Shown piece by piece: positions 18,997 through 27,076 of a stretch of 64,000 nucleotides of DNA. A model generated the notes under the pieces. It was not told the DNA's origin. It saw only the letters and a list, made by a program, of their open reading frames with translations, and did no database searches. Both the position numbers and the translations under genes were made by a program. Positions within the stretch are counted from its first letter, which is position 1. Each line of letters begins with the position of its first letter. The DNA comes from an uncultured Spirochaetales bacterium (GTDB taxonomy: Bacteria; Spirochaetota; Spirochaetia; Sphaerochaetales; Sphaerochaetaceae): the NCBI GenBank assembly GCA_949297785.1, contig CASFTW010000003.1:56542-120541 (forward strand). Direction: 5' to 3'.

Positions 18997-20377
18997 CTTT
19001 TGCAAGCACCATATCGGTGCGCTGCACTGCATCGCCTGTATATGCATCGGCATCAAGCAGGCTGTCTATTTCGTCTTTTGAGAGGAAGGCGAGAATCCTT
19101 TCATCTCTCTCCAGATTCTCCCTGAGACTGTTTTCCCTTCCTTCCTGGACTTCTGCCCATGCCCTGAGGCTTTCTTCTCTTATGACCTCATGCATTTCCT
19201 GCCGGTCTGCACCTCTTTTCCCCAGTTCCATAAGAAGACGTTCAGTTGCGGAAAAGACACCGTATGAATCCATAAGTTTCCTTACCGCACTTTCGTGAAT
19301 GTTCATTCCGCTGACGACTCTTTTGAGCGTGATTATACACTCTTCAGTTGCAAGAAACACTTCAGGAAGCATCATCCTGCGGTTCGCGCTGTCGTCCAGC
19401 GTCCTTTCAAGGAATGTCGTGACGCTGTTCTGCCATGCGGTCATGTAGAAGGATGAGACAAAACGGGCGAGGGAGTCTATTTTCTCGCAGTTGATCGGGT
19501 TCCGCTTGAATGGCATTGCGGAGGAACCCACCTGCTTTTTCCCGAACGGCTCTGACCATTCCCCGATGGGCGGAGACTGCATGATCCTGAAATCGGCTGC
19601 GAACTTGTACATTGTCGCACACAGTGATGAGAGAGCTTCAACCACCTTGAGGTCCTGTTTTCTTGTGTAGATCTGGGTTGCGGCATCATATGCCTCCAGA
19701 TTCAGTTCCTTCATAACCCTCTCTTCAAGTTCAATGGAAGTCATGCCGCGTCCCTGAACAAGTTCCCTGTAGCTGGCACCGGTTCCCACAGCACCTTTCA
19801 TTCCCTTTCCCCTGACGGAGAGGCAGACTTCTTCAAGGCGGGTGATATCGTCACATAGATCCTGTATGCTCTGGCTGATACGGTATCCTGCCGTTGTTAT
19901 CTCCGCAGGCTGGAGATGTGTGAATGCCATGCATGCAAGGCCTTTGTACTCTTCTGCTTTTTCCACAAATGCCGAAAGCAGATCACGGCTTCTCTTTATG
20001 ATGATGCCCAGAGCTTCTTTCAGCCTCATTGCATCCATGTTGTCCAGAACATCCATGCTGGTGGCACCCAGATGGATTATTGCCCCGGCTTTCGGACACT
20101 GTTCGGCATATGTTCTTATTTCAGCCATGACGTCGTGTTTTATTTCGGCTTCGATCTCGCCGGCCCTTTCGATGTCTATATCGTATTTGTGTTCCTCAAG
20201 CTCAGCTACCTGTTCAGGTGTGACAAGGCCGCATCCTGCCTCGGCTTTTGCGAGGGCGATCCACACGCTGCGCATGAGAATCCTCTTGTGGCGTTCGGAG
20301 AATATTTCCCTCATCTCCTGTGACCCGTAGCGCCATGTGAAAGGGGAGATGAATGTGTCGTGGGTGAATTGTGTCAT
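18971..20377 (-). CDS. purB: adenylosuccinate lyase
   Basis: A 468-residue cytoplasmic enzyme of the fumarase/aspartase superfamily that splits adenylosuccinate to AMP and fumarate, and SAICAR to AICAR in de novo synthesis. Visible are the signature GSSAMPFKRNP (284-294), the conserved GATSMDV (104-110) and THLQPAEITT (153-162). It is last in a minus-strand block after hpt, a second phosphoribosyltransferase and purA. It is 47 bases from purA, with a strong hairpin between. With purA it converts IMP to AMP. The length is normal. Confidence 0.96.
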   Translation of the reverse strand: MTQFTHDTFISPFTWRYGSQEMREIFSERHKRILMRSVWIALAKAEAGCGLVTPEQVAELEEHKYDIDIERAGEIEAEIKHDVMAEIRTYAEQCPKAGAIIHLGATSMDVLDNMDAMRLKEALGIIIKRSRDLLSAFVEKAEEYKGLACMAFTHLQPAEITTAGYRISQSIQDLCDDITRLEEVCLSVRGKGMKGAVGTGASYRELVQGRGMTSIELEERVMKELNLEAYDAATQIYTRKQDLKVVEALSSLCATMYKFAADFRIMQSPPIGEWSEPFGKKQVGSSAMPFKRNPINCEKIDSLARFVSSFYMTAWQNSVTTFLERTLDDSANRRMMLPEVFLATEECIITLKRVVSGMNIHESAVRKLMDSYGVFSATERLLMELGKRGADRQEMHEVIREESLRAWAEVQEGRENSLRENLERDERILAFLSKDEIDSLLDADAYTGDAVQRTDMVLAKARRILSRP

Positions 20378-20394
20378 AAGTATCCTCAGACAGA

Positions 20395-20416
20395 CATGCC
20401 GGGCGGACCCGGCATG
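20395..20416. other. hairpin between purA and purB
   Basis: CATGCCGGG-4-CCCGGCATG, a 9-bp GC-rich stem. On the plus strand it is followed by CTTTTATCTT. On the minus (coding) strand no T-run follows, so it is probably an mRNA-stability or processing element rather than a terminator of purA. Confidence 0.5.
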
Positions 20417-20424
20417 CTTTTATC

Positions 20425-21696
20425 TTAACGTACGATCAGCTGGTCTCTTTCAGGACCTACTGAAATATATGTGATGTGAGTATTGAGCCTCTTCTCGATC
20501 TCAAGGATGTAGTTCCTTGCGTTTTCAGGAAGCTCCTCCCATGTCCTGCATTTGCTGGTGTCGCACATCCATCCTTTGAAATCTTCATAGATGGGCTTTG
20601 CCTTCTCCTGATAGAGCGTGTCGGGAAGGTGTGAGTAGTATTCACCTTCGATCATGTAGCCTGTGCATACCTTGATTGTCTCAAAACTGTCGAGCACGTC
20701 AAGCTTCGTAAGCGCAAGGTCTGTGACCCCGTTCATGTAGCAGGCATAGTCGGCAGCAACGAGATCGAGCCAACCGCAGCGTCTGGGCCTTCCGGTGGTG
20801 GCTCCGAACTCTCCTCCGATGGAACGGAGTTTCTCTCCGGTCTCGTCAAAAAGCTCTGTCATGTAGGGACCGCCTCCTACGGAAGTGGAGTAGGCTTTGA
20901 TGACACCGAACACCTTGTCGACAGCCTTCGGCGGAACGCCTGCACCATTGCATGCACCTGCGACCGTCGGGTTGCTGCTGGTTGTGTAAGGATAAATTCC
21001 CCAGTCATTGTCCCTCATGATGCCAAGCTGTCCTTCAAGCAGGATTTTCTTTCCTGACTCGACGGCCTCCCTGACTACGGGAGCAGAGTCGATGATGTAT
21101 GAGCCGAAGCGGTCTTTCCATTTCCCGCACAGCTCCATGAGCTCATCAACAGTGAAAGTCTTGAGGCCGTAATACTCGAGATCCCTGTTCTTCTTGGGAA
21201 GCAGGAGCTCGATTCTTCCTCTCAGCCAGTCTTCATCAAGAAGATCGCCGGCCCTCAGTCCCATGCGGGAAGCCTTGTCGCTGTAACATGGTCCGATTCC
21301 TCTTTTTGTCGTGCCGATCTTCTGTCCTTCGCTTCTCTTGCTTTCCTCTGCACCGTCAAGCAGACAATGGTAAGGCATGATCAGGTGAGCGCGCCTGTCG
21401 ATGAAGACATTGTCAACGCTTCTTCCGCTGATCTTCTCGATATTGTCGATTTCCTCTCCCATTGTCGTGAAATTGACGACGGTTCCCGCAGAGACTATGT
21501 TCATTGTCTCGGGATTGAATACGCCGGATGGGATTATGTGCAGGGCGAATTTGCCAAGGTCATTGATGACCGTGTGTCCTGCATTGTCTCCTCCCTGGAA
21601 ACGGATGACCATTTCGGCATCGCGTGCAAGATAGTCCACGATACGTCCTTTTCCCTCATCTCCCCACTGTACACCTACAACTGCATTTACACTCAT
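20425..21696 (-). CDS. purA: adenylosuccinate synthetase
   Basis: A 423-residue GTP-dependent enzyme joining IMP and aspartate, the first step to AMP. Motifs are VGVQWGDEGKGR (7-18, GTP-binding P-loop with catalytic Asp), GGDNAGHT (35-42) and GTTKRGIGPCYSDK (IMP binding). I place the start at 21696 (MSVNAVVGVQWGDEGKG), as in the family. It lies in an ATGA overlap with the stop of the upstream phosphoribosyltransferase, and the longer frame is simply that upstream gene's sequence read in another frame. It is co-translated with its neighbour. Confidence 0.96.
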   Translation of the reverse strand: MSVNAVVGVQWGDEGKGRIVDYLARDAEMVIRFQGGDNAGHTVINDLGKFALHIIPSGVFNPETMNIVSAGTVVNFTTMGEEIDNIEKISGRSVDNVFIDRRAHLIMPYHCLLDGAEESKRSEGQKIGTTKRGIGPCYSDKASRMGLRAGDLLDEDWLRGRIELLLPKKNRDLEYYGLKTFTVDELMELCGKWKDRFGSYIIDSAPVVREAVESGKKILLEGQLGIMRDNDWGIYPYTTSSNPTVAGACNGAGVPPKAVDKVFGVIKAYSTSVGGGPYMTELFDETGEKLRSIGGEFGATTGRPRRCGWLDLVAADYACYMNGVTDLALTKLDVLDSFETIKVCTGYMIEGEYYSHLPDTLYQEKAKPIYEDFKGWMCDTSKCRTWEELPENARNYILEIEKRLNTHITYISVGPERDQLIVR

Positions 21697-22238
21697 AGAC
21701 CTTCTTTCTCCTTTTCCCTCAGCATTTCTTCCTCGAGTCTTGTATGCTCGTCGATATCTTCGGCATCCCATGGATACTTGATCCACTGGTCTCCGATTTC
21801 AAGAGCAGGGTAATAGCGCTTTATTTCAGGAGGGAACTCCACATCCTTTTTCTTCAGCTTGTTGTGAAGAACGAGGACTGCTATTTCCTCAGGCTGGTAA
21901 CTGAGAAGCTCGCCGACACAGTAGGCCATGGTTGCACGCGTGTCGTCAACCTCATCGATCAGGAGGACTTTCTTGCCTCTGAGCTGATCCGCAACTTCAT
22001 CAATCCACTGTATTTTCGTTGGATGATCCTTGTGTTTCTTGTCCACACCGTAATAGGAAATACCGACAGCATAAATCGGTCTGTTGATGAAAGTCTTGAT
22101 GATTCTCGCCGGGATAAATCCGCCTGATCCGATAGCAACTATCACATCCGGATCAAAGCCGCTTGCAAGGATTTTCTCAGCAAGCCCTTTGACCAGCTTG
22201 TGAACCGTGTTGTAGCTGACATAAAATTTGTCACTCAT
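21693..22238 (-). CDS. phosphoribosyltransferase (purine type, XPRT/HPRT-like)
   Basis: A 181-residue type I phosphoribosyltransferase. The PRPP motif VLLIDEVDDTRAT is at 91-103, and the N-terminal part has VIVAIGSGGFIPARII. The C-terminal KYPWDAEDIDEH resembles small xanthine/guanine or archaeal-type hypoxanthine enzymes that convert a free purine base plus PRPP to the nucleotide. The exact base cannot be told. It sits between hpt (21 bases upstream) and purA (four-base overlap), so a purine role is very likely, and having two PRTases suggests different substrates. Confidence 0.82.
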   Translation of the reverse strand: MSDKFYVSYNTVHKLVKGLAEKILASGFDPDVIVAIGSGGFIPARIIKTFINRPIYAVGISYYGVDKKHKDHPTKIQWIDEVADQLRGKKVLLIDEVDDTRATMAYCVGELLSYQPEEIAVLVLHNKLKKKDVEFPPEIKRYYPALEIGDQWIKYPWDAEDIDEHTRLEEEMLREKEKEGL

Positions 22239-22259
22239 CTGATTTCTCTCTCCTGAAAA

Positions 22260-22823
22260 TTATTTTACCGGGTGCATTTCCGCAATATATGGAAGGGTTC
22301 TGTATTTTTCTTTATAGTCAAGGCCGTAGCCCACAACCCACACATCGGGGATCTCAAAACCCATATAGTCGAGCTTTATGTCTGTTTTGTGGCGCTCTTT
22401 CTTGTCAAGGAATGTTGCGATCCTGACGCTTTTCGCACCGCGTGTGGCAAAATTGCGCTGGAGATAGTCAAGCGTGTTTCCGCTGTCAATGATGTCTTCA
22501 ACAATAAGCACGTCGCGTCCGCTCATGTTCTCCCTTGTATCCATAAGCATTCTCACATTGCCCTGTTCTGTTCCCTGATTGCCGTAGGATGAGATGGCAA
22601 TGAAGTCAATTACATGGGGAATCCTGAGTTTTCTGCTGAGATCCGAAAGGAATATGAAGGAACCTTTCAGAATGCCGACGAGGATGAGCGGGTCGCTCAC
22701 ATTCCTGTAATCCCTGTTGATTTCAGATGCTATCTCATCAACGCGTCTTTCGATTGTCGCGGCATCGATGAGAACCTGAACCAGATCGTCCGTGAGGGGC
22801 GGAATAGTTAAAGATTTCGTCAT
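22260..22823 (-). CDS. hpt: hypoxanthine phosphoribosyltransferase
   Basis: A 187-residue enzyme making IMP (or GMP) from hypoxanthine (or guanine) and PRPP. The PRPP-binding VLIVEDIIDSGNTL (105-118) and the ILVGILKGSFIFLSDL segment (47-62) are classic Hpt features. AAGGAG correctly spaced before ATG 22823 sets the start at MTKSLTIPPL rather than at the Met 11 codons upstream. It is first gene of the block hpt-PRT-purA-purB, a straight route hypoxanthine to IMP to adenylosuccinate to AMP. Confidence 0.93.
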   Translation of the reverse strand: MTKSLTIPPLTDDLVQVLIDAATIERRVDEIASEINRDYRNVSDPLILVGILKGSFIFLSDLSRKLRIPHVIDFIAISSYGNQGTEQGNVRMLMDTRENMSGRDVLIVEDIIDSGNTLDYLQRNFATRGAKSVRIATFLDKKERHKTDIKLDYMGFEIPDVWVVGYGLDYKEKYRTLPYIAEMHPVK

Positions 22824-22980
22824 TGAAATTCTCCTTGGGTTGATGACGTGATTCATTGTATGTGAATAAATGGTTTTGGGGAAGGGCCGGAAATTTTTCT
22901 TTTTTCCTGCATCCGCCTATGGTAGAATATGGATATTCCGTATGGAAGCCTGTATTTCAAGTGAAAGGAGGGATGTGTTT

Positions 22981-23478
22981 ATGAAATCGGAAGTTCTTAT
23001 AAGCCAGCTTGAGTTCAATCCTTTTTCCATGATAAAGGATGACGGGTTTCTTATCTCAGCCGCAAGAGGAAGCTCGACAGCGCTTATGACGGCGGGCTGG
23101 GGTCTTATGGGCATCCTGTGGAACAAGCCTGTTGTGACAGTGTATGTGCGTCCTTCCCGCTATACTTTCGACTTCCTGAAATCAGGAGACAAGTTCACTC
23201 TTTCGTTTTTCCCTGAGGACAGAAAGGACATCCTTCATTACTGCGGTTCCCACAGCGGACATAATGAGGACAAGCTCAGGGCTCTGGGCCTGAAAGACAG
23301 CAGGATTGAGGATTATGTGGTTTATGATGAGTCAATCCTGACTTTTGCATGCAGGAAAATATACATGAGGGAAATGGATGAGCGTCTTATTCTGGACAAG
23401 AACATCATTGATACGTATTATGCTGATAAAGATGTTCACTGGTCTTTTTCTGGCCTCATAGAACATGTTTATATCTGA
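22981..23478 (+). CDS. flavin reductase-like domain protein
   Basis: A 165-residue protein resembling the FMN-binding split-barrel flavin reductase family. Features include NPFSMIKDDGFLISA, TAGWGLMGILWNKPVVTVYV (flavin/phosphate-binding strand region) and FLKSGDKFTLSFF. It may bind FMN and reduce a flavin or act as a flavoprotein; the partner is unknown. AAGGAGGG (about 22964-22971) sets the start at 22981. A TAGAAT box near 22922 could be its promoter. It is divergent from hpt, and the E1 gene starts 44 bases downstream. Confidence 0.8.
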   Translation: MKSEVLISQLEFNPFSMIKDDGFLISAARGSSTALMTAGWGLMGILWNKPVVTVYVRPSRYTFDFLKSGDKFTLSFFPEDRKDILHYCGSHSGHNEDKLRALGLKDSRIEDYVVYDESILTFACRKIYMREMDERLILDKNIIDTYYADKDVHWSFSGLIEHVYI

Positions 23479-23522
23479 AAGACGATGTTTTGTCTCCAAG
23501 ACTGCACATCTGGGAGGGGAAA

Positions 23523-25457
23523 TTGGATAACGGAATCGAGATATACAGCCTGATGCTGCGTTCCCGCTTTTTCGAGGAGAAGGTCAGGGATCTGTTCGCC
23601 TCAGGCGAGATGTACGGCACGACTCATCTGAATATAGGGCAGGAGGCCAGCCATACGGGGCTGTGTCTCGCGCTTGAGAAGGAAGACTGGATAGTCCCGA
23701 CTCACCGTTGCCATGGCTTCAATGTGGCGCGCGGTTCTGATCTGAGTGCGATGTTCAGCGAGCTTTTCGGCTCGCGTTACGGCCTGTGCAAAGGCATAGG
23801 CGGATCCATGCATATGAGTGACAGGGCGACTTACAACTTCGGCTCCTCTGCCGTTGTGGGCTCCGGTGTCGCTCTTGCAGCGGGACTTGCATTTGCGCTG
23901 CACCGTCAGAAGAGCCGGAATATTGCGGTGGCGATTTTCGGTGACGGGGCCACCAGCCGCGGTGTCGTGCATGAATGCATGAATCTTGCATCGGTATGGT
24001 CACTTCCTCTCATGTTTTACTGTGAGAACAATCATTACGGCATGTCCGCATCCAGTGACAGGATGATTTCCACAAATGACATCGCGTCACGTGCCGCCGG
24101 CTATTCAATGAAAGCTTTCAAGGCAGACGGCAATGATTTCGATGATGTATATTCCGTTGTGAAAAAGGCAAGGGCCTGGATGACAAGTCACAGCGAGCCT
24201 GTCTTCGTTGAGGTCAATACCTACAGAATGTGCGGACACAGCAAATCAGACAAATGTGTCTACAGAAGCAGTGAAGAGGAAAACGAGTGGAGGGAAAAAG
24301 ACCCGATCACACGCTATGAAGCGAAACTCGCGCTTTCCAAGACCCGCTGCCGACAGATAAGGGCACAGGTCATTGAAGAAGTGGAGAAGGCCTGTGAAAA
24401 GGCCAGGGCCGGACGCGACAATACGCTTACGTCCGATGAGCTTGAAAGCTATGTGCTGGCGCCGCACAGACTGTGCGGGATAAGGAAAAGCGGCCTGCAC
24501 AGCACAACGTACCGGCTTGCGATAAGGGAGGCTCTTGATGAGATACTCACGGAAGATGACAGAGCGACACTCATCGGAGAGGATGTCGGACTTTACGGCG
24601 GGTGTTTCGCAGTCACTGCAGGCCTGAGCGAGAAACACAGTGAAAGCGTGATTGAAACCCCTGTAAGCGAAGAAGCCTTCACCGGCCTTGCCGCGGGAGC
24701 GGCCGCTCTTGGCGAGCATCCTGTCGTCGAGATCATGTACGGCGATTTCTCCACTCTTGCAAGCGATGCAATTATAAATCATGCGGCGAAGCTCCGTTAC
24801 ATGAGTGCCGGCCAGTTCAACTGCCCGCTTGTGCTCAGAACCCCGATGGGATCCGGCACTGGACACGGCAGCCAGCACACACAGTCGCTTGAGGCGATGT
24901 TCCTCAATGTGCCCGGGCTCAAGATCGTATGCCCATCGGATCCTTTCACCGCGAAGGCCCTGCTCAAGGAAGCTGTCAGGGATCCGAACCCCGTGCTTTT
25001 CTTTGAACATAAGGCTCTGTATGACACAATAGGGGAATGCGGAGATGCCCTGTCCTCGTTCCCGATAGGAAAAGCCCAGCTGCTGAGTGAAGGCAGCGAC
25101 ATCACACTCATTTCCTATTCCCGGGCAACATTGACATGCCGCAAGGCTCTCAGCCAGTCCGGGAGAAGTGTTGATCACATCGATCTTGCAACCATCAAGC
25201 CCGTTGATATTCAGACAATAAAGGAAAGCGTCCTGAAAACCGGACGTGTCATCATCGTGCAGGACACGCCTCTTGCCGGTTCTGTCGGCGCTTCCGTTTC
25301 CGCAATGATCACGGGAGACAGTGAAATGTTTGCGGCACTGAAGAAGGAAATCCTCATAATCTCATCCAAGGATTACCCCATACCGTTCAGCAGGACGCTT
25401 GAGAGAGCCATAAGTCCGACTACGGAAACTGTCATCCGGGCTCTTGAATCTTTCTGA
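23523..25457 (+). CDS. thiamine-diphosphate dehydrogenase E1, alpha and beta fused (pyruvate/acetoin/2-oxoacid type)
   Basis: A 644-residue protein with both halves of a heterotetrameric E1 on one chain. The alpha half (about 1-310) carries the thiamine-diphosphate motif GDGATSRG ending in ENNHYGMS, and HRCHGFNVARG. The beta half (about 325-644) carries EAFTGLAAGAAALG and GSGTGHGSQHTQSLEAM. It decarboxylates a 2-oxo acid and passes the acyl group to a lipoyl E2. I prefer TTG 23523, since GGAGG at 23513-23517 is spaced five bases before it; the upstream TTG 23490 lacks a site. No E2, E3 or lipoylation gene is near, so the substrate (pyruvate, acetoin or branched chain) is open. Confidence 0.88.
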   Translation: MDNGIEIYSLMLRSRFFEEKVRDLFASGEMYGTTHLNIGQEASHTGLCLALEKEDWIVPTHRCHGFNVARGSDLSAMFSELFGSRYGLCKGIGGSMHMSDRATYNFGSSAVVGSGVALAAGLAFALHRQKSRNIAVAIFGDGATSRGVVHECMNLASVWSLPLMFYCENNHYGMSASSDRMISTNDIASRAAGYSMKAFKADGNDFDDVYSVVKKARAWMTSHSEPVFVEVNTYRMCGHSKSDKCVYRSSEEENEWREKDPITRYEAKLALSKTRCRQIRAQVIEEVEKACEKARAGRDNTLTSDELESYVLAPHRLCGIRKSGLHSTTYRLAIREALDEILTEDDRATLIGEDVGLYGGCFAVTAGLSEKHSESVIETPVSEEAFTGLAAGAAALGEHPVVEIMYGDFSTLASDAIINHAAKLRYMSAGQFNCPLVLRTPMGSGTGHGSQHTQSLEAMFLNVPGLKIVCPSDPFTAKALLKEAVRDPNPVLFFEHKALYDTIGECGDALSSFPIGKAQLLSEGSDITLISYSRATLTCRKALSQSGRSVDHIDLATIKPVDIQTIKESVLKTGRVIIVQDTPLAGSVGASVSAMITGDSEMFAALKKEILIISSKDYPIPFSRTLERAISPTTETVIRALESF

Positions 25458-25537
25458 TCAAGCCCTTGTTCTAATTGTTCTAAATCGATAAACTAAGCTT
25501 CGATTAATCAACTATTATGAAAGGGGGTTCCCTTATT

Positions 25538-27076
25538 ATGGATATTGAAGTCAAGAATCTTCATCCTCTGGAAGTCAGGCTTCTCAGGCATGTCAGTCCC
25601 GGAGAAGACATAACAACTGACCGTCTGGTGAATGAACTGGGCTACAAGATCGGACAGTGCAACCAGGCATTCAGCTGGCTCAGCGCAAAAGGCTGCATCA
25701 GCGAGAAAAGCCGCACAAAGTATACAATTTATGAACTGACCGAGACCGGACTCAGACAGGCAGAAACAGGACTTCCTGTTGAGAGGATTTTCTCCTATCT
25801 GAAGGAAAACGGTCCGGCATCCCTTCCTGTCATTGCTTCCGCTCTGTCTCTTGAGCAGAGTGATGTCGGTTCTGCATTCGGCAGCCTTTCTTCCTCGAAA
25901 ACCGCTGCGATGAATGAGGAAAAGAAAGCCTGCCTTATCTCGGATTCACTGGACGGCGAGGTCATTCTTCAGCGTTCACTGATCGACAGGGCCAGAACCG
26001 CTCCGCTGAGAGAGGATGCTCTCACGGATGCCGAGAGAAAAGCCATCTCGAAGCTTGCGAAAAAGAGAGGAGCAGCCTCCTCGACATTCAAGCTGATCGA
26101 GAAGGAAGATGTTGTCTACACGCTCACTGAGGTCGGAAATGAGACCAAGAGTGAGCTTCTCAAAGCAAATATAACAGGAGAGGAATTCGGTCTTCTCACA
26201 CCCCAGATGATTCAGAGCGGATCCTGGAAGAACGGCACTTTCCGTCCTTACGGGCTCAATGCTCCTGTAAGCCGCCTCATCCCCGGAAGGACAAATGCAT
26301 ATGCTGATTACCTCCAGTGGGTGAAGGACAAGCTTGTCTCCCTCGGATTCGAGGAATTCGACGGTCCGCTTGTGGTGAACGAATTCTGGAACGGAGATGC
26401 TCTCTTCATGCCGCAGTTCCATTCTGCAAGGGATATTCATGATGTCTATTACGTCAAGGAGCCCAGGCATTGCCGCCAGATTGAGGAGCCATGGCTCAGC
26501 AGGGTTGCTGCAACTCATGAGAACGGCGGAGATACGGGATCCCGCGGCTGGGGCTATACATTTGACCATGAGTTCACCTGCCGTCAGGTAATGAGAAGTC
26601 AGGGAACTGTCCTTTCAGCGACGCAGCTTCCGCATGCCAAGATCCCCGGAAAGTATTTCGGCGTCGCACGCTGTTTCCGCTATGATCAGGTTGATGCCAC
26701 ACACGGTGCAGATTTCTACCAGACAGAAGGCATTGTTGTCGGCAGGGATGTGAACCTGAGAAACCTTCTCGGACTTCTCAAGATGTTTGCCGAGGAAGTC
26801 GCAGGTGCAACCGAGGTCAAATATGTTCCCGGTTATTTCCCCTTCACGGAGCCCAGTATCGAGGTTCACATCAAGCATCCGGTTCTCGGCTGGTTCGAGC
26901 TTGGCGGCAGTGGTATTTTCCGCCCAGAGGTGACAAAGGCCCTGGGACTTGATGTTCCGGTTCTTGCATGGGGACTCGGCATTGACCGTATGGCTCTCAT
27001 GCATCTTGGTCTCAATGACCTTAGAGAACTCTTCACTCCCGATATCGAGAGTGTGAGAATGAGGAGGGGAAACTAA
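25538..27076 (+). CDS. pheS: phenylalanyl-tRNA synthetase alpha subunit, archaeal/eukaryotic type
   Basis: A 512-residue class II synthetase subunit that charges tRNA-Phe together with PheT. The long N-terminal winged-helix region (about 1-180) and the catalytic core (from about 215) mark the archaeal/eukaryotic form rather than the roughly 340-residue bacterial one. The core includes FWNGDALFMPQFHSARDI, GKYFGVARCFRYDQVDATH and LGGSGIFRPEVTKALG. Spirochaetes are known for this form. AAGGGGG at 25521-25527 supports ATG 25538, not the ATG at 25517. pheT overlaps it by one base (TAATG). Nothing resembling a T-box is seen in the short leader. Confidence 0.95.
   Translation: MDIEVKNLHPLEVRLLRHVSPGEDITTDRLVNELGYKIGQCNQAFSWLSAKGCISEKSRTKYTIYELTETGLRQAETGLPVERIFSYLKENGPASLPVIASALSLEQSDVGSAFGSLSSSKTAAMNEEKKACLISDSLDGEVILQRSLIDRARTAPLREDALTDAERKAISKLAKKRGAASSTFKLIEKEDVVYTLTEVGNETKSELLKANITGEEFGLLTPQMIQSGSWKNGTFRPYGLNAPVSRLIPGRTNAYADYLQWVKDKLVSLGFEEFDGPLVVNEFWNGDALFMPQFHSARDIHDVYYVKEPRHCRQIEEPWLSRVAATHENGGDTGSRGWGYTFDHEFTCRQVMRSQGTVLSATQLPHAKIPGKYFGVARCFRYDQVDATHGADFYQTEGIVVGRDVNLRNLLGLLKMFAEEVAGATEVKYVPGYFPFTEPSIEVHIKHPVLGWFELGGSGIFRPEVTKALGLDVPVLAWGLGIDRMALMHLGLNDLRELFTPDIESVRMRRGN

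Noticed and set aside
24246..25178. 310-codon minus-strand open frame inside the E1 gene
   Set aside because: Mirror of a long real gene with intact motifs; no start signals.
25458..25537. T-box or attenuator upstream of pheS
   Set aside because: The gap is only 80 bases and lacks T-box sequence or a terminator; only promoter-like A+T-rich sequence and a weak inverted repeat are present.
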